A stretch of 64,000 bases of DNA from Streptomyces sp. CB02414 (GCF_001905385.1 NZ_LIPF01000013.1:85947-149946), one strand, 5' to 3'; positions 25,477 through 34,258 are shown, numbered from the stretch's first letter. Translations and numbers: made by a program. The notes: generated by a model from the sequence alone, not told the origin.

Positions 25477-26639
25477 TCGTAGGTCGGCGTGTCCCGGAGC
25501 TGTGGGGCCGGCTCGACGTCACGGTCCGGGACCTCCCGCTCGGACTGCTGCTGCTCGTCGCGTCGGTCGTTCCGGGCCTCCACGGCAACGGCACGGAGGT
25601 CGGCGGCCTGCCGACCCGGCCCGCCGACGCGCTGGCCGGTGTGGCGGCCGTCCTCCAGTGCCTCCCGCTCGCCCTGCGCCGCAAGTGGCCGCTCGTCTGC
25701 CTCGCCCTGGTGTCGTGCGGCTTCGCCCTGGACCAGCTGCGCGGCTACCACCTCTTCGCGGGCACCGCGCTGCCCATCGCGCTGCTGAGCGCGGGGTCGC
25801 ACCTGGAACGGTACCGGCGGGCCACCCCGGTGGCCGCGACCGTCGCGTACGCGGCCCTCGCGGTCGCCCTCCACCGGACCGGCCCCGGCGACCCCGTGGC
25901 CGAGTTCGTCACCTTCCACCTGGCCCTGGCCCTCGTCTGGGGCGTCGGCGCGTGGATGCGCTCCGCGCGGGCCGCGGAGGCCGAACGCCGCGGCCGCGTC
26001 GCCGAGGACGCCCGCAACGCCGAACGCACCCGCATCGCCCGCGAACTGCACGACGTGGTCACCCACCACGTGACGGCGATGGTCGTGCAGTCCGAGGCGG
26101 CCCGGTACCTGACCGCCGCGCCCGACCGGCTCGACCAGGCACTGACCGCCGTCAGCGACACCGGCCGGCGGGCCATCACCGACCTGCGGCACCTGCTGGA
26201 CCTGCTCAACCCCGATCACGGCACCGGTCACGGCGGCGAGGACCGGACGCCGCCCGTCGGCCGTGTACTCACCCTCGTCGAGCAGACCCGGCGGGCCGGG
26301 CAGCCGGTGGAGTTCACCGAGGACGGCACGCCGCCGGCCTCCACCGGCAGCGCCGACCTGGTGGCCTACCGGGTCGTCCAGGAAGCCCTGACCAACGCGC
26401 TCAAGTACGACCACGGCGGCCGGACCTCGGTCCTGGTGCGCCACGGCGAGAGGGAGATCACCGTGGAAGTCGGCACGGACGGTTCCGGTTCGCGGGCCGC
26501 CTCCCCCGGCGGCAGCGGTCGGGGACTGGAGGGCCTGCGCGAACGGGTCGACGTCCTGGGCGGCGACTTCAGCGCGGGCCGCCGGACGGGCGGCGGCTTC
26601 CTGGTGCGGGCGCGGATACCTGGGGGGAGCCCGGTATGA
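25473..26639 (+). CDS. Sensor histidine kinase, HisKA_3 family
   Basis: A 388-residue kinase. Residues about 1-165 contain four or five hydrophobic helices (LGLLLLVASVVPGLHG, ALAGVAAVLQCLPLALR, VCLALVSCGFALDQL, LPIALLSAG, VTFHLALALVWGVGAW); the phospho-acceptor region is RIARELHDVVTHHVTAMVVQSEAA with His at about 193; the ATPase domain has VVQEALTNALKY (N box) and SGRGLEGLRERVDVLGG (G2). The G1 motif is weak (VEVGTDGSGS instead of a DxGxG), worth noting. It is fused by 4-base overlaps to the CPBP gene before and the response regulator after. Confidence 0.94.
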   Translation: MIVGRRVPELWGRLDVTVRDLPLGLLLLVASVVPGLHGNGTEVGGLPTRPADALAGVAAVLQCLPLALRRKWPLVCLALVSCGFALDQLRGYHLFAGTALPIALLSAGSHLERYRRATPVAATVAYAALAVALHRTGPGDPVAEFVTFHLALALVWGVGAWMRSARAAEAERRGRVAEDARNAERTRIARELHDVVTHHVTAMVVQSEAARYLTAAPDRLDQALTAVSDTGRRAITDLRHLLDLLNPDHGTGHGGEDRTPPVGRVLTLVEQTRRAGQPVEFTEDGTPPASTGSADLVAYRVVQEALTNALKYDHGGRTSVLVRHGEREITVEVGTDGSGSRAASPGGSGRGLEGLRERVDVLGGDFSAGRRTGGGFLVRARIPGGSPV

Positions 26640-27295
26640 GCGCGCCGGTCCGGGTGCTGGTCTGCGACGACCAGGTACTGATCCGCACGGGGCTGTCGAC
26701 GATCATCGACGCGCAGCCCGACCTGGCGGTGGCGGGCGAGTGCGGGGACGGACGGACCGCCGTGGAACTGGCCGGACGGCTCCGCCCGGACGTCGTTGTG
26801 ATGGACGTGCGCATGCCGGTCCTCGACGGCATCGAGGCCACCCGGCTGCTGGCCGGTGCCGGAGTCGAGCACCCCGTGAAGGTGCTCGTGGTGACGACCT
26901 TCAACCTGGACGAGTACGTCTACGAGGCACTGCGCGCCGGCGCCAGCGGGTTCCTGCTCAAGGACGCCCCGCCGGACCGGCTGCTGCACGGCATCCGCAC
27001 CGTCGCCCTGGGCTCGGCGCTGCTGGACCCCGAGGTGACGCGCCGCCTCGTGGGCCGGTACGCCGCCCGCATCCGGCCCGCCGGGGGCGACGCCCGGGAC
27101 GTCCCGCTGACGCCCCGTGAACTGGAGGTGCTGCGCCTCATCGCGGACGGCCTGTCCAACAGCGAGATCGCCGCGGCGCTCGTCATCAGCCACGAGACGG
27201 TGAAGACCTTCGTGTCCCGCATCCTGACCAAGCTCGACCTGCGCGACCGCGTCCAGGCCGTCGTCTACGCCTACCGGCACGGCCTGGTGACCTGA
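26636..27295 (+). CDS. NarL/LuxR-family response regulator
   Basis: A 219-residue regulator cognate to the preceding kinase (ATGA overlap). Receiver domain: acidic pair CDDQ (Asp near 12), phospho-acceptor Asp in VVVMDVRMPVLDG (about 56), Thr in LVVTTFN and Lys in FLLKDAPP. C-terminal LuxR HTH: LTPRELEVLRLIADGLSNSEIAAALVISHETVKTFVSRILTKLDLRDRVQAV. Likely controls its own operon; no site identified. Confidence 0.96.
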   Translation: MSAPVRVLVCDDQVLIRTGLSTIIDAQPDLAVAGECGDGRTAVELAGRLRPDVVVMDVRMPVLDGIEATRLLAGAGVEHPVKVLVVTTFNLDEYVYEALRAGASGFLLKDAPPDRLLHGIRTVALGSALLDPEVTRRLVGRYAARIRPAGGDARDVPLTPRELEVLRLIADGLSNSEIAAALVISHETVKTFVSRILTKLDLRDRVQAVVYAYRHGLVT

Positions 27296-27347
27296 GGCGC
27301 GGACACTTCGGCCCGCACCGAAGCAACGGGCCCATAGCGTGCGGGGC

Positions 27348-27830
27348 ATGAGCGACACGAACACCGCCACCACTGCCACCACCGCCCCCGTCACGCCCGC
27401 CGGCACCGTCACCGGCATGGTCGAGCACGTCCTCGCCCTCGCCGCCACCTGGACCCGCTGGGACGGGCGGCCCGCCCACGTCGACGGGCGTGTCTACACC
27501 CCGCACAAGGCGGTCCGCCGGGTCGCCGACCACATGGTCGACCACCTCGCCGAGATGGAGGCGAGGCTGGCAGGGGAGGAGACGCAGCCCGACCACTGGC
27601 ACGCCTCCATGGTCACCACGGAGGCGGACCTCGCCCCCTTCACGCAGGCAGACCTCGACGAGGCCCGCAGCCGCCTCACCCGGCTCGCCCGGATCTGGGC
27701 CAACCGCCTCGACGCGCTCACCGAGGAGCAGCTCGACCACTCGCCCGGCGACGGCTGGTCCTTCCGCCGACTGGCCGAGCACCTCGAGGAGTCCGTGTAC
27801 TACGCCGACGCGGTGGGTGACCTGTCGTGA
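27348..27830 (+). CDS. DinB-superfamily protein
   Basis: A 160-residue four-helix protein with spaced histidines in TPHKAVRRVADHMVDH, QPDHWHAS and FRRLAEHLEESVYYADAV, the layout of the DinB/YfiT metal-binding fold. Such proteins include thiol-dependent transferases and S-transferases using mycothiol; substrate unknown. It is followed with a four-base overlap (GTGA) by the PEP-mutase-like gene, so the two form an operon. The start with MSDTNTATT was preferred over one three codons upstream. Confidence 0.8.
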   Translation: MSDTNTATTATTAPVTPAGTVTGMVEHVLALAATWTRWDGRPAHVDGRVYTPHKAVRRVADHMVDHLAEMEARLAGEETQPDHWHASMVTTEADLAPFTQADLDEARSRLTRLARIWANRLDALTEEQLDHSPGDGWSFRRLAEHLEESVYYADAVGDLS

Positions 27831-28579
27831 CCGCGTTCGCCGAGCTGCACCGCGCCGGTGAGCCGCTGCTCCTGCCGTGCGCCTGGGACCACGCCTCGGC
27901 GTACGCCCTTGCCGGGCGCGGGTTCCGGGCCATCGGCACGACCAGCCTCGGCGTGGCGGCGGCGAGTGGGCTGCCGGACGGGGCGTCGGCGACCCGCGAC
28001 GAGACGCTGCGGCTGGCCCTCACCCTGGGCTCGGGGCCGTTCCTGCTCTCCGTCGACGCGGAGGACGGCTTCAGCGACGATCCCGACGAGGTGGGGGAGT
28101 TCGCGCGGGAGCTGGCGGCGGTCGGTGTCGTCGGCGTCAACCTGGAGGACGCCCTCGGTCCCGCCGACCGGCACGCCGCGAAGATCGCCGCGGTCCGTGC
28201 GGCGGCCCCCGGCCTGTTCGTCAACGCCCGCACGGACACGTACTGGTCCGGCGACGGCTCCTTCCCGGAGACGGTGCGGCGCCTGGACGCCTACCGCGAG
28301 GCCGGCGCCCACGGGGTCTTCGTCCCCGGCCTCACCGATCCCGGCGCGATCGGCGACCTCGTCGCCCACCTGGGCGAAGTCCCGCTGAACGTCCTCCACT
28401 CGCCCGCCGGGCCCGCCCTGCCGCACCTCGCCGACCTGGGCGTCAGCCGCGTCAGCCTCGGCTCGCTGCTGTACCGGCGGGCGCTGGGCGCCGCCCTGGA
28501 GGCGGCCGACGACGTACGCGCCGGGCGGGTGCCGGGCGGGGCGGCACCGACGTACGAGGAGGTGCGGGCGCTGGGCTGA
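27827..28579 (+). CDS. Isocitrate lyase / PEP mutase superfamily enzyme
   Basis: A 250-residue TIM-barrel of the PEP mutase/isocitrate lyase superfamily: early LLLPCAWDHASAYALAGRGFRAIGTTSLG, the metal-binding DAEDGF (about 84-89, corresponding to D-x-E/D loops), GVNLEDALGP, and FVNARTDTYW (the R-T/D motif). The catalytic KKCGH loop of isocitrate lyases is absent, so it is more likely an oxaloacetate decarboxylase or carboxy-PEP-related C-C bond enzyme; precise reaction unknown. GTG start coupled to the DinB-like gene. Confidence 0.88.
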   Translation: MTAFAELHRAGEPLLLPCAWDHASAYALAGRGFRAIGTTSLGVAAASGLPDGASATRDETLRLALTLGSGPFLLSVDAEDGFSDDPDEVGEFARELAAVGVVGVNLEDALGPADRHAAKIAAVRAAAPGLFVNARTDTYWSGDGSFPETVRRLDAYREAGAHGVFVPGLTDPGAIGDLVAHLGEVPLNVLHSPAGPALPHLADLGVSRVSLGSLLYRRALGAALEAADDVRAGRVPGGAAPTYEEVRALG

Positions 28580-28580
28580 C

Positions 28581-29165
28581 CTAGGGCCTGTCCGGCCCCT
28601 CGCGCGGCCAGTGCGTCAGCGCCACGTGCAGGGCTTCGACCGCCTTGTCCCAGGACGCCCGTACGTCGCGCGGGGCGCCGAAGCCGCCGGTGGCCTCCAG
28701 GGCGCAGTAGCCGTGGAAGGTGCTGCGCAGCAGGCGTACGGCGTCGGTGAGGTCGGGTTCGGTGAGGCCGTAGGCGCGGAGCATGCCGTGGGTGATCTCG
28801 GCGGTGCGGCGCAGGGCGGGGGAGTCGGCGACCAGGGACTGGTCGACGCGGATCTGGGTCGCGGCGTAGCGGCCGGGGTGGCGCAGGGCGTAGGAGCGGT
28901 AGGCGCCCGCGAAGGCGGCCAGCGCCTCCTTGCCGGCCCGGCCGGCCACCGCCGCCGCGATCTCGTCGATCAGCTCGCCGCCGGCCAGCAGCGCGACCCG
29001 GACGCGCAGGTCCTGGAGGTTCCGCACGTGCGTGTACAGGCTCGCGTCCTTCACCCCGAAGTGCCGGGCGAGCGCGGAGACGGTGACGTTCTCGAAGCCG
29101 GACGCGTCGGCGAGATCGGCGGCGGCCGCGACCACGCGGTCGGTCGTAAGGCCCGCTCGGGGCAT
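28581..29165 (-). CDS. TetR/AcrR-family regulator
   Basis: A 194-residue regulator. HTH at residues about 6-50: TDRVVAAAADLADASGFENVTVSALARHFGVKDASLYTHVRNLQDL. C-terminal domain of the TetR_C_33 type (WDKAVEALHVALTHWP). A perfect inverted repeat CCTAGG-GCT-CCTAGG lies 19 bases ahead of its ATG and is probably its operator, which would mean autorepression. Divergent from the PHP-domain gene, 152 bases away, which is therefore a candidate target. The stop codon (TAG) is part of a sequence matching the terminus of the element at 6702. Confidence 0.93.
   Translation of the reverse strand: MPRAGLTTDRVVAAAADLADASGFENVTVSALARHFGVKDASLYTHVRNLQDLRVRVALLAGGELIDEIAAAVAGRAGKEALAAFAGAYRSYALRHPGRYAATQIRVDQSLVADSPALRRTAEITHGMLRAYGLTEPDLTDAVRLLRSTFHGYCALEATGGFGAPRDVRASWDKAVEALHVALTHWPREGPDRP
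28583..28595. repeat. Possible solo terminus of the copy-A element
   Basis: AGGGCCTGTCCGG here is identical to the first 13 bases of the terminal inverted repeat of the element at 6702-6924, preceded by CT so that a CTAG tetramer overlaps it. No second terminus or element core follows. It lies at the stop codon of the TetR gene. Either a remnant of an excised or degraded element, or chance in GC-rich DNA. Confidence 0.3.
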
Positions 29166-29183
29166 GCGCCACCTTCTCTGCTT

Positions 29184-29198
29184 CCTAGGGCTCCTAGG
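29184..29198. promoter_or_regulatory. Inverted-repeat operator before the TetR gene
   Basis: CCTAGG-GCT-CCTAGG, a 15-base inverted repeat of two CTAG-containing hexamers, 19 bases upstream of the TetR ATG and about 120 bases upstream of the divergent PHP-domain gene. CTAG is normally very rare in Streptomyces, so its use twice here indicates selection. Expected to bind the TetR protein. Confidence 0.65.
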
Positions 29199-29317
29199 TT
29201 TCATGCTAGGGCAGGCGTGGTGGCACGCGAGGCTCACCTTCGAGTCGTGCAACGTTCACCTTCCGCCTCGATCCTCCTCGGAGCCGCGCACGGCGGCGGT
29301 ATCCAGGAGGGGCTTTC

Positions 29318-31030
29318 ATGGGGCACACGCACGGCCATCACCACCACGGCCACCCGCACGACCACGATCACGGCCACGACCACGAGACCGCGCCGGCCCT
29401 TCCCGCCGCCTTCGACGCGTCCGTCCCCGACGAGGCCCTCAGCCCCGAACAGCAGTCCCGCCGAGGCCTGTTGCGCCGCGCGGGACTCCTCGGCGCCGGA
29501 CTCGCCGCCGGCACCGTCCTCACCCAGACCGCCACCGCCGCCCCCGCGCGGGCCGCGGGCCACGGCCGCCGCAAGAAGGGCTTCCTCTGGCTGGCCGGGG
29601 ACCACCACATCCACACCCAGTACAGCAGCGACGGCAAGTACCGCGTCGTCGACCAGGTCCGCCAGGGCGCCCGGCACGGCATGGACTGGCTGGTCATCAC
29701 CGACCACGGCAGCGTCACCCACGCCAAGATCGGCGTGGAGAAGGTCAACCCGGACATCCGCGAGGCCCGCGACACCTACGAGGACACCCTCGTCTTCCAG
29801 GGCCTGGAGTGGAACATCCCGGCCGCCGAGCACGGCACCGTCTTCGTCCACCCCGGCCGCCACGAGGTCTCCGTCCTCAAGCAGTTCGAGACCGGCTACG
29901 ACGGCGGCGTCAAGGGCGCCACCGACTCCACGCCCGCCAACGAGGCCCTCGCGGTCGCCGGCCTGTCCTTCCTCGCCGACCAGGTCAAGCGGCGCAAGGT
30001 CAAGGACGCCCTGATGCTCGCCAACCACCCGGCGCGCAAGGGCATCGACTCCCCGCACGAGATCCGCGCCTGGCGCGACGCCACCTCCCGCCACCACCAG
30101 ATCGCCGTCGGCTTCGAGGGCGCCCCCGGCCACCAGGCCGCCGGCCTCCCCAAGCCGCTCGGCATGGGCCGCGCCCGCGGAATCTACGACGGCAGCCCCG
30201 GCGCCAACAGCTTCCCCGGCTACCCGCTGGAGAGCTACCGCACCTGGGGCGGCTTCGACTGGATGACCGCCACCGTCGGCGGCCTGTGGGACAGCCTCAT
30301 CGCCGAGGGCCGCCCCTGGTGGATCACCGCCAACTCCGACTCCCACCAGGTGTACGCCGACACCGCCGCCCGCGGCGGCGGCGACTTCAACGCCAACGGC
30401 CGCTACGACGACCCGGTCTACGCCGGGCAGATCGACGTCACCCAGGGCGACTTCTGGCCCGGCCAGTACAGCCGTACCCACGTCGGCTCCGACGGCTTCT
30501 CCTACGCCGCCGTCATGGACGGCATCCGCGCCGGCCGCATCTGGGTCGACCACGGGCAGCTCATCAGCGGCCTCGACGTCCGCGTCTCGGGCGGCGGCCG
30601 CTGGGCCACCCTCGGCGGCGCCCTGCACGTCCGCAAGGGCACCCGCGTCACCCTGTCCATGGACGTCGCCCTCGCCGGCGGCCCCAACTGGGCCGGGTTC
30701 ACCCCGAAGCTCGCCCGCGTCGACGTCATCCAGGGCGACGTGACCGGCCCGGTCGCCGACCAGGACACCTTCACCGCGCCGACCGCCCGCGTCGTCAAGT
30801 CGTACGAGGTGAACAAGGACACCGGCACCGTCCGCCTCACCTACGACCTCGGCCGCGTCGACCGCCCCGTCTACCTCCGCACCCGCGGCACCGACGGCAA
30901 CCGCTCCGCCGTCGGCGCGCTGGGCGCCAAGGTCGACCCGGCGGGCCCCGCCATCGACGTCGTCGGCGACGCCGACCCGTGGCGCGACCTGTGGTTCTAC
31001 TCCAACCCGGTGTGGGTCCTGCCCTCGTGA
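29318..31030 (+). CDS. Tat-exported PHP-domain metallohydrolase with His-rich N-terminus (CehA/McbA-like)
   Basis: A 570-residue protein. The first 22 residues are almost half histidine (MGHTHGHHHHGHPHDHDHGH), followed by a linker and a twin-arginine-type signal (SRRGLLRRAGLLGAGLAAG ... TATAAPARAA, about 48-80). The mature part starts with a PHP metal site: LAGDHHIHTQYSSDGKYRVVDQV (DHHIHT, about 94-100) and WLVITDHGSVTHAK (TDHGS, about 127-132), then WWITANSDSHQVYA with a later metal-binding SDSH. This suits the CehA/McbA group of PHP hydrolases. An N-terminal His tract ahead of the Tat signal is unusual: it would stay cytoplasmic and could load or buffer metal before export (inference). RBS AGGAGGGG; stop overlaps the next gene (GTGA). 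Confidence 0.9.
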   Translation: MGHTHGHHHHGHPHDHDHGHDHETAPALPAAFDASVPDEALSPEQQSRRGLLRRAGLLGAGLAAGTVLTQTATAAPARAAGHGRRKKGFLWLAGDHHIHTQYSSDGKYRVVDQVRQGARHGMDWLVITDHGSVTHAKIGVEKVNPDIREARDTYEDTLVFQGLEWNIPAAEHGTVFVHPGRHEVSVLKQFETGYDGGVKGATDSTPANEALAVAGLSFLADQVKRRKVKDALMLANHPARKGIDSPHEIRAWRDATSRHHQIAVGFEGAPGHQAAGLPKPLGMGRARGIYDGSPGANSFPGYPLESYRTWGGFDWMTATVGGLWDSLIAEGRPWWITANSDSHQVYADTAARGGGDFNANGRYDDPVYAGQIDVTQGDFWPGQYSRTHVGSDGFSYAAVMDGIRAGRIWVDHGQLISGLDVRVSGGGRWATLGGALHVRKGTRVTLSMDVALAGGPNWAGFTPKLARVDVIQGDVTGPVADQDTFTAPTARVVKSYEVNKDTGTVRLTYDLGRVDRPVYLRTRGTDGNRSAVGALGAKVDPAGPAIDVVGDADPWRDLWFYSNPVWVLPS

Positions 31031-31542
31031 CCCCGCCGTACGCCATCGGAGTCGACACCAGCGCGACGACCCTGCGCGAGGCCGACCACCTGCTCCGGGC
31101 GCTCGTGGCCGGACTCGGCCTCCCCGAGGGCGTCTTCGGCTGCACGCACCTGGTGCGGGACGGCCGCCCGCGCGTCGCCCTGTCGCTGGCCGCCGCCGAG
31201 GAGCCGGTCCTGCGCGCCGCCCGGGACCGGCTCGGCGACCAGGGGCACGAGGTCCGCGACGGCGCCTGGGACGCCGTCGGCCGGGCCGTCCGTTACCCGG
31301 GCGCGGACGCGCTGACCGGCACGCTGACCGTCGCCGAGCTGCTGGCCCGCTCCGCGATCGACCGCGTGACGGTACTGGGCACGGCGGGCGAACCGGCCCC
31401 GGACACCCCGCTGGTGACCCGGGACCACGTGCGTCCGCAGTGGCAGGACGGCCGCCTCGTCCTGGCCGCCATGCCCGCCGTGGGCGGCACGCTCGTACCG
31501 TTCGAGGACCCGGACCCGACACCGTGCTGCGCGGACCACTGA
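31027..31542 (+). CDS. Uncharacterised 171-residue partner with C-terminal CCADH
   Basis: Starts with GTG overlapping the stop of the PHP-domain gene (GTGA), so made with it. The product is soluble, Ala/Arg/Leu-rich (GVDTSATTLREADHLLRALVAGLGLPEG ... AAEEPVLRAARDRLGDQGHEVRD) and ends in DPTPCCADH, two adjacent cysteines and a terminal histidine, plus one Cys in VFGCTHLV. The C-terminal CC-x-x-H looks like a metal- or thiol-active tail. No family recognised. Context suggests a metal-insertion or maturation helper for the exported metallohydrolase; inference only. Confidence 0.75.
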   Translation: MTPPYAIGVDTSATTLREADHLLRALVAGLGLPEGVFGCTHLVRDGRPRVALSLAAAEEPVLRAARDRLGDQGHEVRDGAWDAVGRAVRYPGADALTGTLTVAELLARSAIDRVTVLGTAGEPAPDTPLVTRDHVRPQWQDGRLVLAAMPAVGGTLVPFEDPDPTPCCADH

Positions 31543-31604
31543 CAGCTCCGTAAGGTGGTCGCGGACCGGGCGGCGGGCGGTGCGGGGGAGGCGACCGGCA
31601 TGAG

Positions 31605-32933
31605 GTGGCGGCGGCGGACGGCGGCGGCCCGGTGACCCACGAGGCACGGGACACGGGGCGAGCGGCCGGGCCTTCCTCCGGGAAAGCCCGCCCGCTGTGG
31701 CGGCAACGGGACTTCGGCGTCTTCTGGGCCGCGCAGACCCTCTCCGTCCTCGGCGACTCCTTCGCGCTGATCGCCCTACCACTGCTGGTGCTGGAGGCGA
31801 CCGGGTCGATCGCGCGGATGGGACTGCTGACGGCCGTCGGCGGCGCCGCCGCGGTCCTCGCGGCCGTGTTCGCGGGGACCGTCGTCGACCGGGTGGACCG
31901 CCGCAGGCTGCTCATCGGCTGCGACCTCGTACGGATGGTCCTGTACGGGCTGATCCCCCTGGTGTGGCTGTTCGACCCGCAGGTCTGGCTCCTCTACGCG
32001 GTCCTGCCGCTGTGCGAGGCCGTCGGCATGTTCTTCGCCGTCGGCTACGTCACCGTCGTGCGTTCCCTGGTCGGCACCGAGCAGCTCACCGAGGCCAACG
32101 GACGCCTCAACGCCACCGCCGCCGCGGCCGGTGTCCTCGGGCCGCTGTGCGCGGGCGTGGTGGCCGCCTGGTCCGGCCCGGCCGCCGCCGTCGGCGTGGA
32201 CGCGGCCAGCTTCGGCGTCTCGGCCGCCCTCGTCGCGATCGTCCGCTTCCGGCCCCGCCCGGCCGACGACCGGGCCGACGCCGACAAGGGGGAGCGCCCC
32301 GGGCTGTGGCAGGACCTGCGCACCGGCGTGGCCTTCCTCCGCGGGCACCCGGTGCTGCGCGCGCTCACCGCCCTGCTGTGCTGCTTCAGCTTCCTCACCC
32401 TCGGCCTCAACGACCTGGTCATCTACCACCTCAAGCACGACCTCGGCCACGACGACGGCACGGTCGGCACCGTCCTGGCGGTCGGCGCCCTCGGCACCAT
32501 CACCGGCGCGCTGCTGGTGGCCCGGGTACGCCGACGGCTGGGCTTCGGCCCGACCTGGACCGGCGCGGTCGCCGTGTGCGGGCTGGCGTTCGCCGGGATG
32601 GGCCGGGCCACCGACGTCGCCACCGTCGCCCTGCTGAGCGCCGCGTTCCTGGCCTGCGTCGGCATGGCGGGCACCTGCTCGATGTCCCTGCGCCAGGAGG
32701 TGACCCCCGAGCACCTGCTCGGCCGGGTCACCTCCGCCTTCTGGACCCTGCAGTACTCGGTGGCCCCCATCGGCGCCGCCGTCCTCACCTGGGCGGCGGA
32801 GCGGCGCGGCACCACCCCGGTCGCCCTGGTGGCCGGCGCCTGCTGCGTCCTCATCGCCGTGGCGGCGCTCTTCACACCCGTACGCCGGGGCGGGCTCAGC
32901 CGGCCAGCACCCCGCGCACGAACGCGTTCGTGA
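31605..32933 (+). CDS. MFS transporter
   Basis: A 442-residue major facilitator of the type with twelve helices (MFS_3/enterobactin-exporter-like): FGVFWAAQTLSVLGDSFALIALPLLVLE opens helix 1, followed by the A-motif region VVDRVDRRRLLIGCDLVRM between helices 2 and 3, and a mid-loop RFRPRPADDRADADKGERP. Substrate unknown. GTG at 31605 taken after GGGGGAGG; a GTG at 31632 (VTHEARD) is an alternative. Convergently overlaps aldO by 38 bases. Confidence 0.9.
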   Translation: MAAADGGGPVTHEARDTGRAAGPSSGKARPLWRQRDFGVFWAAQTLSVLGDSFALIALPLLVLEATGSIARMGLLTAVGGAAAVLAAVFAGTVVDRVDRRRLLIGCDLVRMVLYGLIPLVWLFDPQVWLLYAVLPLCEAVGMFFAVGYVTVVRSLVGTEQLTEANGRLNATAAAAGVLGPLCAGVVAAWSGPAAAVGVDAASFGVSAALVAIVRFRPRPADDRADADKGERPGLWQDLRTGVAFLRGHPVLRALTALLCCFSFLTLGLNDLVIYHLKHDLGHDDGTVGTVLAVGALGTITGALLVARVRRRLGFGPTWTGAVAVCGLAFAGMGRATDVATVALLSAAFLACVGMAGTCSMSLRQEVTPEHLLGRVTSAFWTLQYSVAPIGAAVLTWAAERRGTTPVALVAGACCVLIAVAALFTPVRRGGLSRPAPRARTRS

Positions 32934-34152
32934 ACTTCCCCGCCGGGTCCAGGTCATGCGCCAGCGCACGGAAGTCGCCCAGCCTCGGGTAGAGCCCGCG
33001 CAGTTCGCCGGCCGGCGTCGTGAACACCTTCCCCCAGTGCGGGCGGGCCGCGAACGGGGCGAGCACCTCCTCCAGCCGCCGCACCACCGGCAGCACCGCC
33101 GCCGTGTCCTCGACCCAGGTGAAGTGCGCGGCCACGGTGTCCCGCCCGTAGGACGGGCTCAGCCACTGCCCGTCGGCGGCGACCGTGCGGATCTCACAGG
33201 TCTGCAGCACCGGCGCGACGACCTCCCGTATCGCGTCCATCGCGCGCAGGGCGGCCAGGGCGTGCTCGCGCGGCATCAGGTACTCCGACTGCAGTTCGGC
33301 GCCGCTGCTGGGCGTGAACTCGGCACGGAAGTGCGGCAGTCGCTCGTGCCAGGGCCCCGGCACCCCGAACTGCTCCGTGCAGTTGACCGCGGGCATGCCC
33401 GGCACCGGGTGCTTCTTCTCGGCGGCCGCGGCGGCGTACGGGAAGCCGGGCAGCGGCTGGTCCGTGCGCCGCTTCACCCACACCTGCCGGAAGCCGGGCG
33501 CCCGCCAGTCCGTGAACAGGCTCACGCTGTACGCCGCCGACATCACCGCCTCGAACGCCGCCGCGTCCAGCCCCTCCAACGGCAACTCGGTGAAGACGTG
33601 CTGCTCGACCTCGTAGGCCGGCTCCAGGTCGAGCGTGAGCGCGGTCACGACGCCCAGCGCGCCGAGCGAGGTCACCGCCCCGCCGAACCGCTCCTCGCCC
33701 CGCCCCACGGTCACCGTCGAGCCGTCCGCCGTCACCAGCTCCACCTCACGCACGGACGACGAGAGCGGCCCGTTGCCGACCCCCGAACCGTGCGTGCCGG
33801 TCGCCACCGACCCGGCGACCGAGATGTGCGGCAGCGACGCCATGTTCGCCAGCGCCAGCCCCCGCCCGTGCACCACCCGGGCCAGCTCCGCGTACCGGAC
33901 ACCGCCGCCCACCCGCACCGTGCGGGCCGCCGAGTCGACGTCCACCTCCGACGGCAGGTCCGCCAGCGACAGCAGGACCCCCTCGGCGCCCGGCTCCGCG
34001 ATCTCGTTGAAGGAGTGCCCGCTGCCCAGCACCCGCACCCGCGCGCTGTCCGCCACCAGGGCCCGCAGCGAGGCCAGGGTGCGCGGCCGGAGCAGCTCCT
34101 TGGCCGTGTAGGTGATGTTGCCGGCCCAGTTGGTCACGGTGATGTCGGTCAT
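32896..34152 (-). CDS. aldO: Alditol oxidase
   Basis: A 418-residue flavoenzyme, exactly the length of the S. coelicolor alditol (xylitol) oxidase and closely similar as far as I recall it. The N-terminal VAO-type FAD domain holds LGSGHSFNEIA with His46, the residue covalently bound to FAD in AldO, and ISVAGSVATGTHGSG; the C-terminal substrate domain ends AHFTWVEDTAAVLPVVRRLEE and FTNAFVRGVLAG. Oxidises the terminal carbon of sugar alcohols (xylitol, sorbitol) to aldoses with H2O2 as by-product. No signal peptide. Divergent from the radical SAM gene with 106 bases between starts. Confidence 0.97.
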   Translation of the reverse strand: MTDITVTNWAGNITYTAKELLRPRTLASLRALVADSARVRVLGSGHSFNEIAEPGAEGVLLSLADLPSEVDVDSAARTVRVGGGVRYAELARVVHGRGLALANMASLPHISVAGSVATGTHGSGVGNGPLSSSVREVELVTADGSTVTVGRGEERFGGAVTSLGALGVVTALTLDLEPAYEVEQHVFTELPLEGLDAAAFEAVMSAAYSVSLFTDWRAPGFRQVWVKRRTDQPLPGFPYAAAAAEKKHPVPGMPAVNCTEQFGVPGPWHERLPHFRAEFTPSSGAELQSEYLMPREHALAALRAMDAIREVVAPVLQTCEIRTVAADGQWLSPSYGRDTVAAHFTWVEDTAAVLPVVRRLEEVLAPFAARPHWGKVFTTPAGELRGLYPRLGDFRALAHDLDPAGKFTNAFVRGVLAG

Positions 34153-34258
34153 ACCGCGGAAACCTACCCGGCGCGTCTGGAGGGCCCCCGCGCGGGAAGC
34201 CGCACCGGCGGGGGCATACCGTGAGAAGTCGAACGCCGGACCCGGGAGGAGACACGGG

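Noticed and set aside
29234..31915. An 893-codon open frame on the minus strand opposite the PHP-domain gene
   Set aside because: It mirrors the codon structure of the plus-strand genes 29318-31030, 31027-31542 and the MFS start; composition (Ala/Gly/Val/Arg runs) is that of antisense GC-rich DNA.
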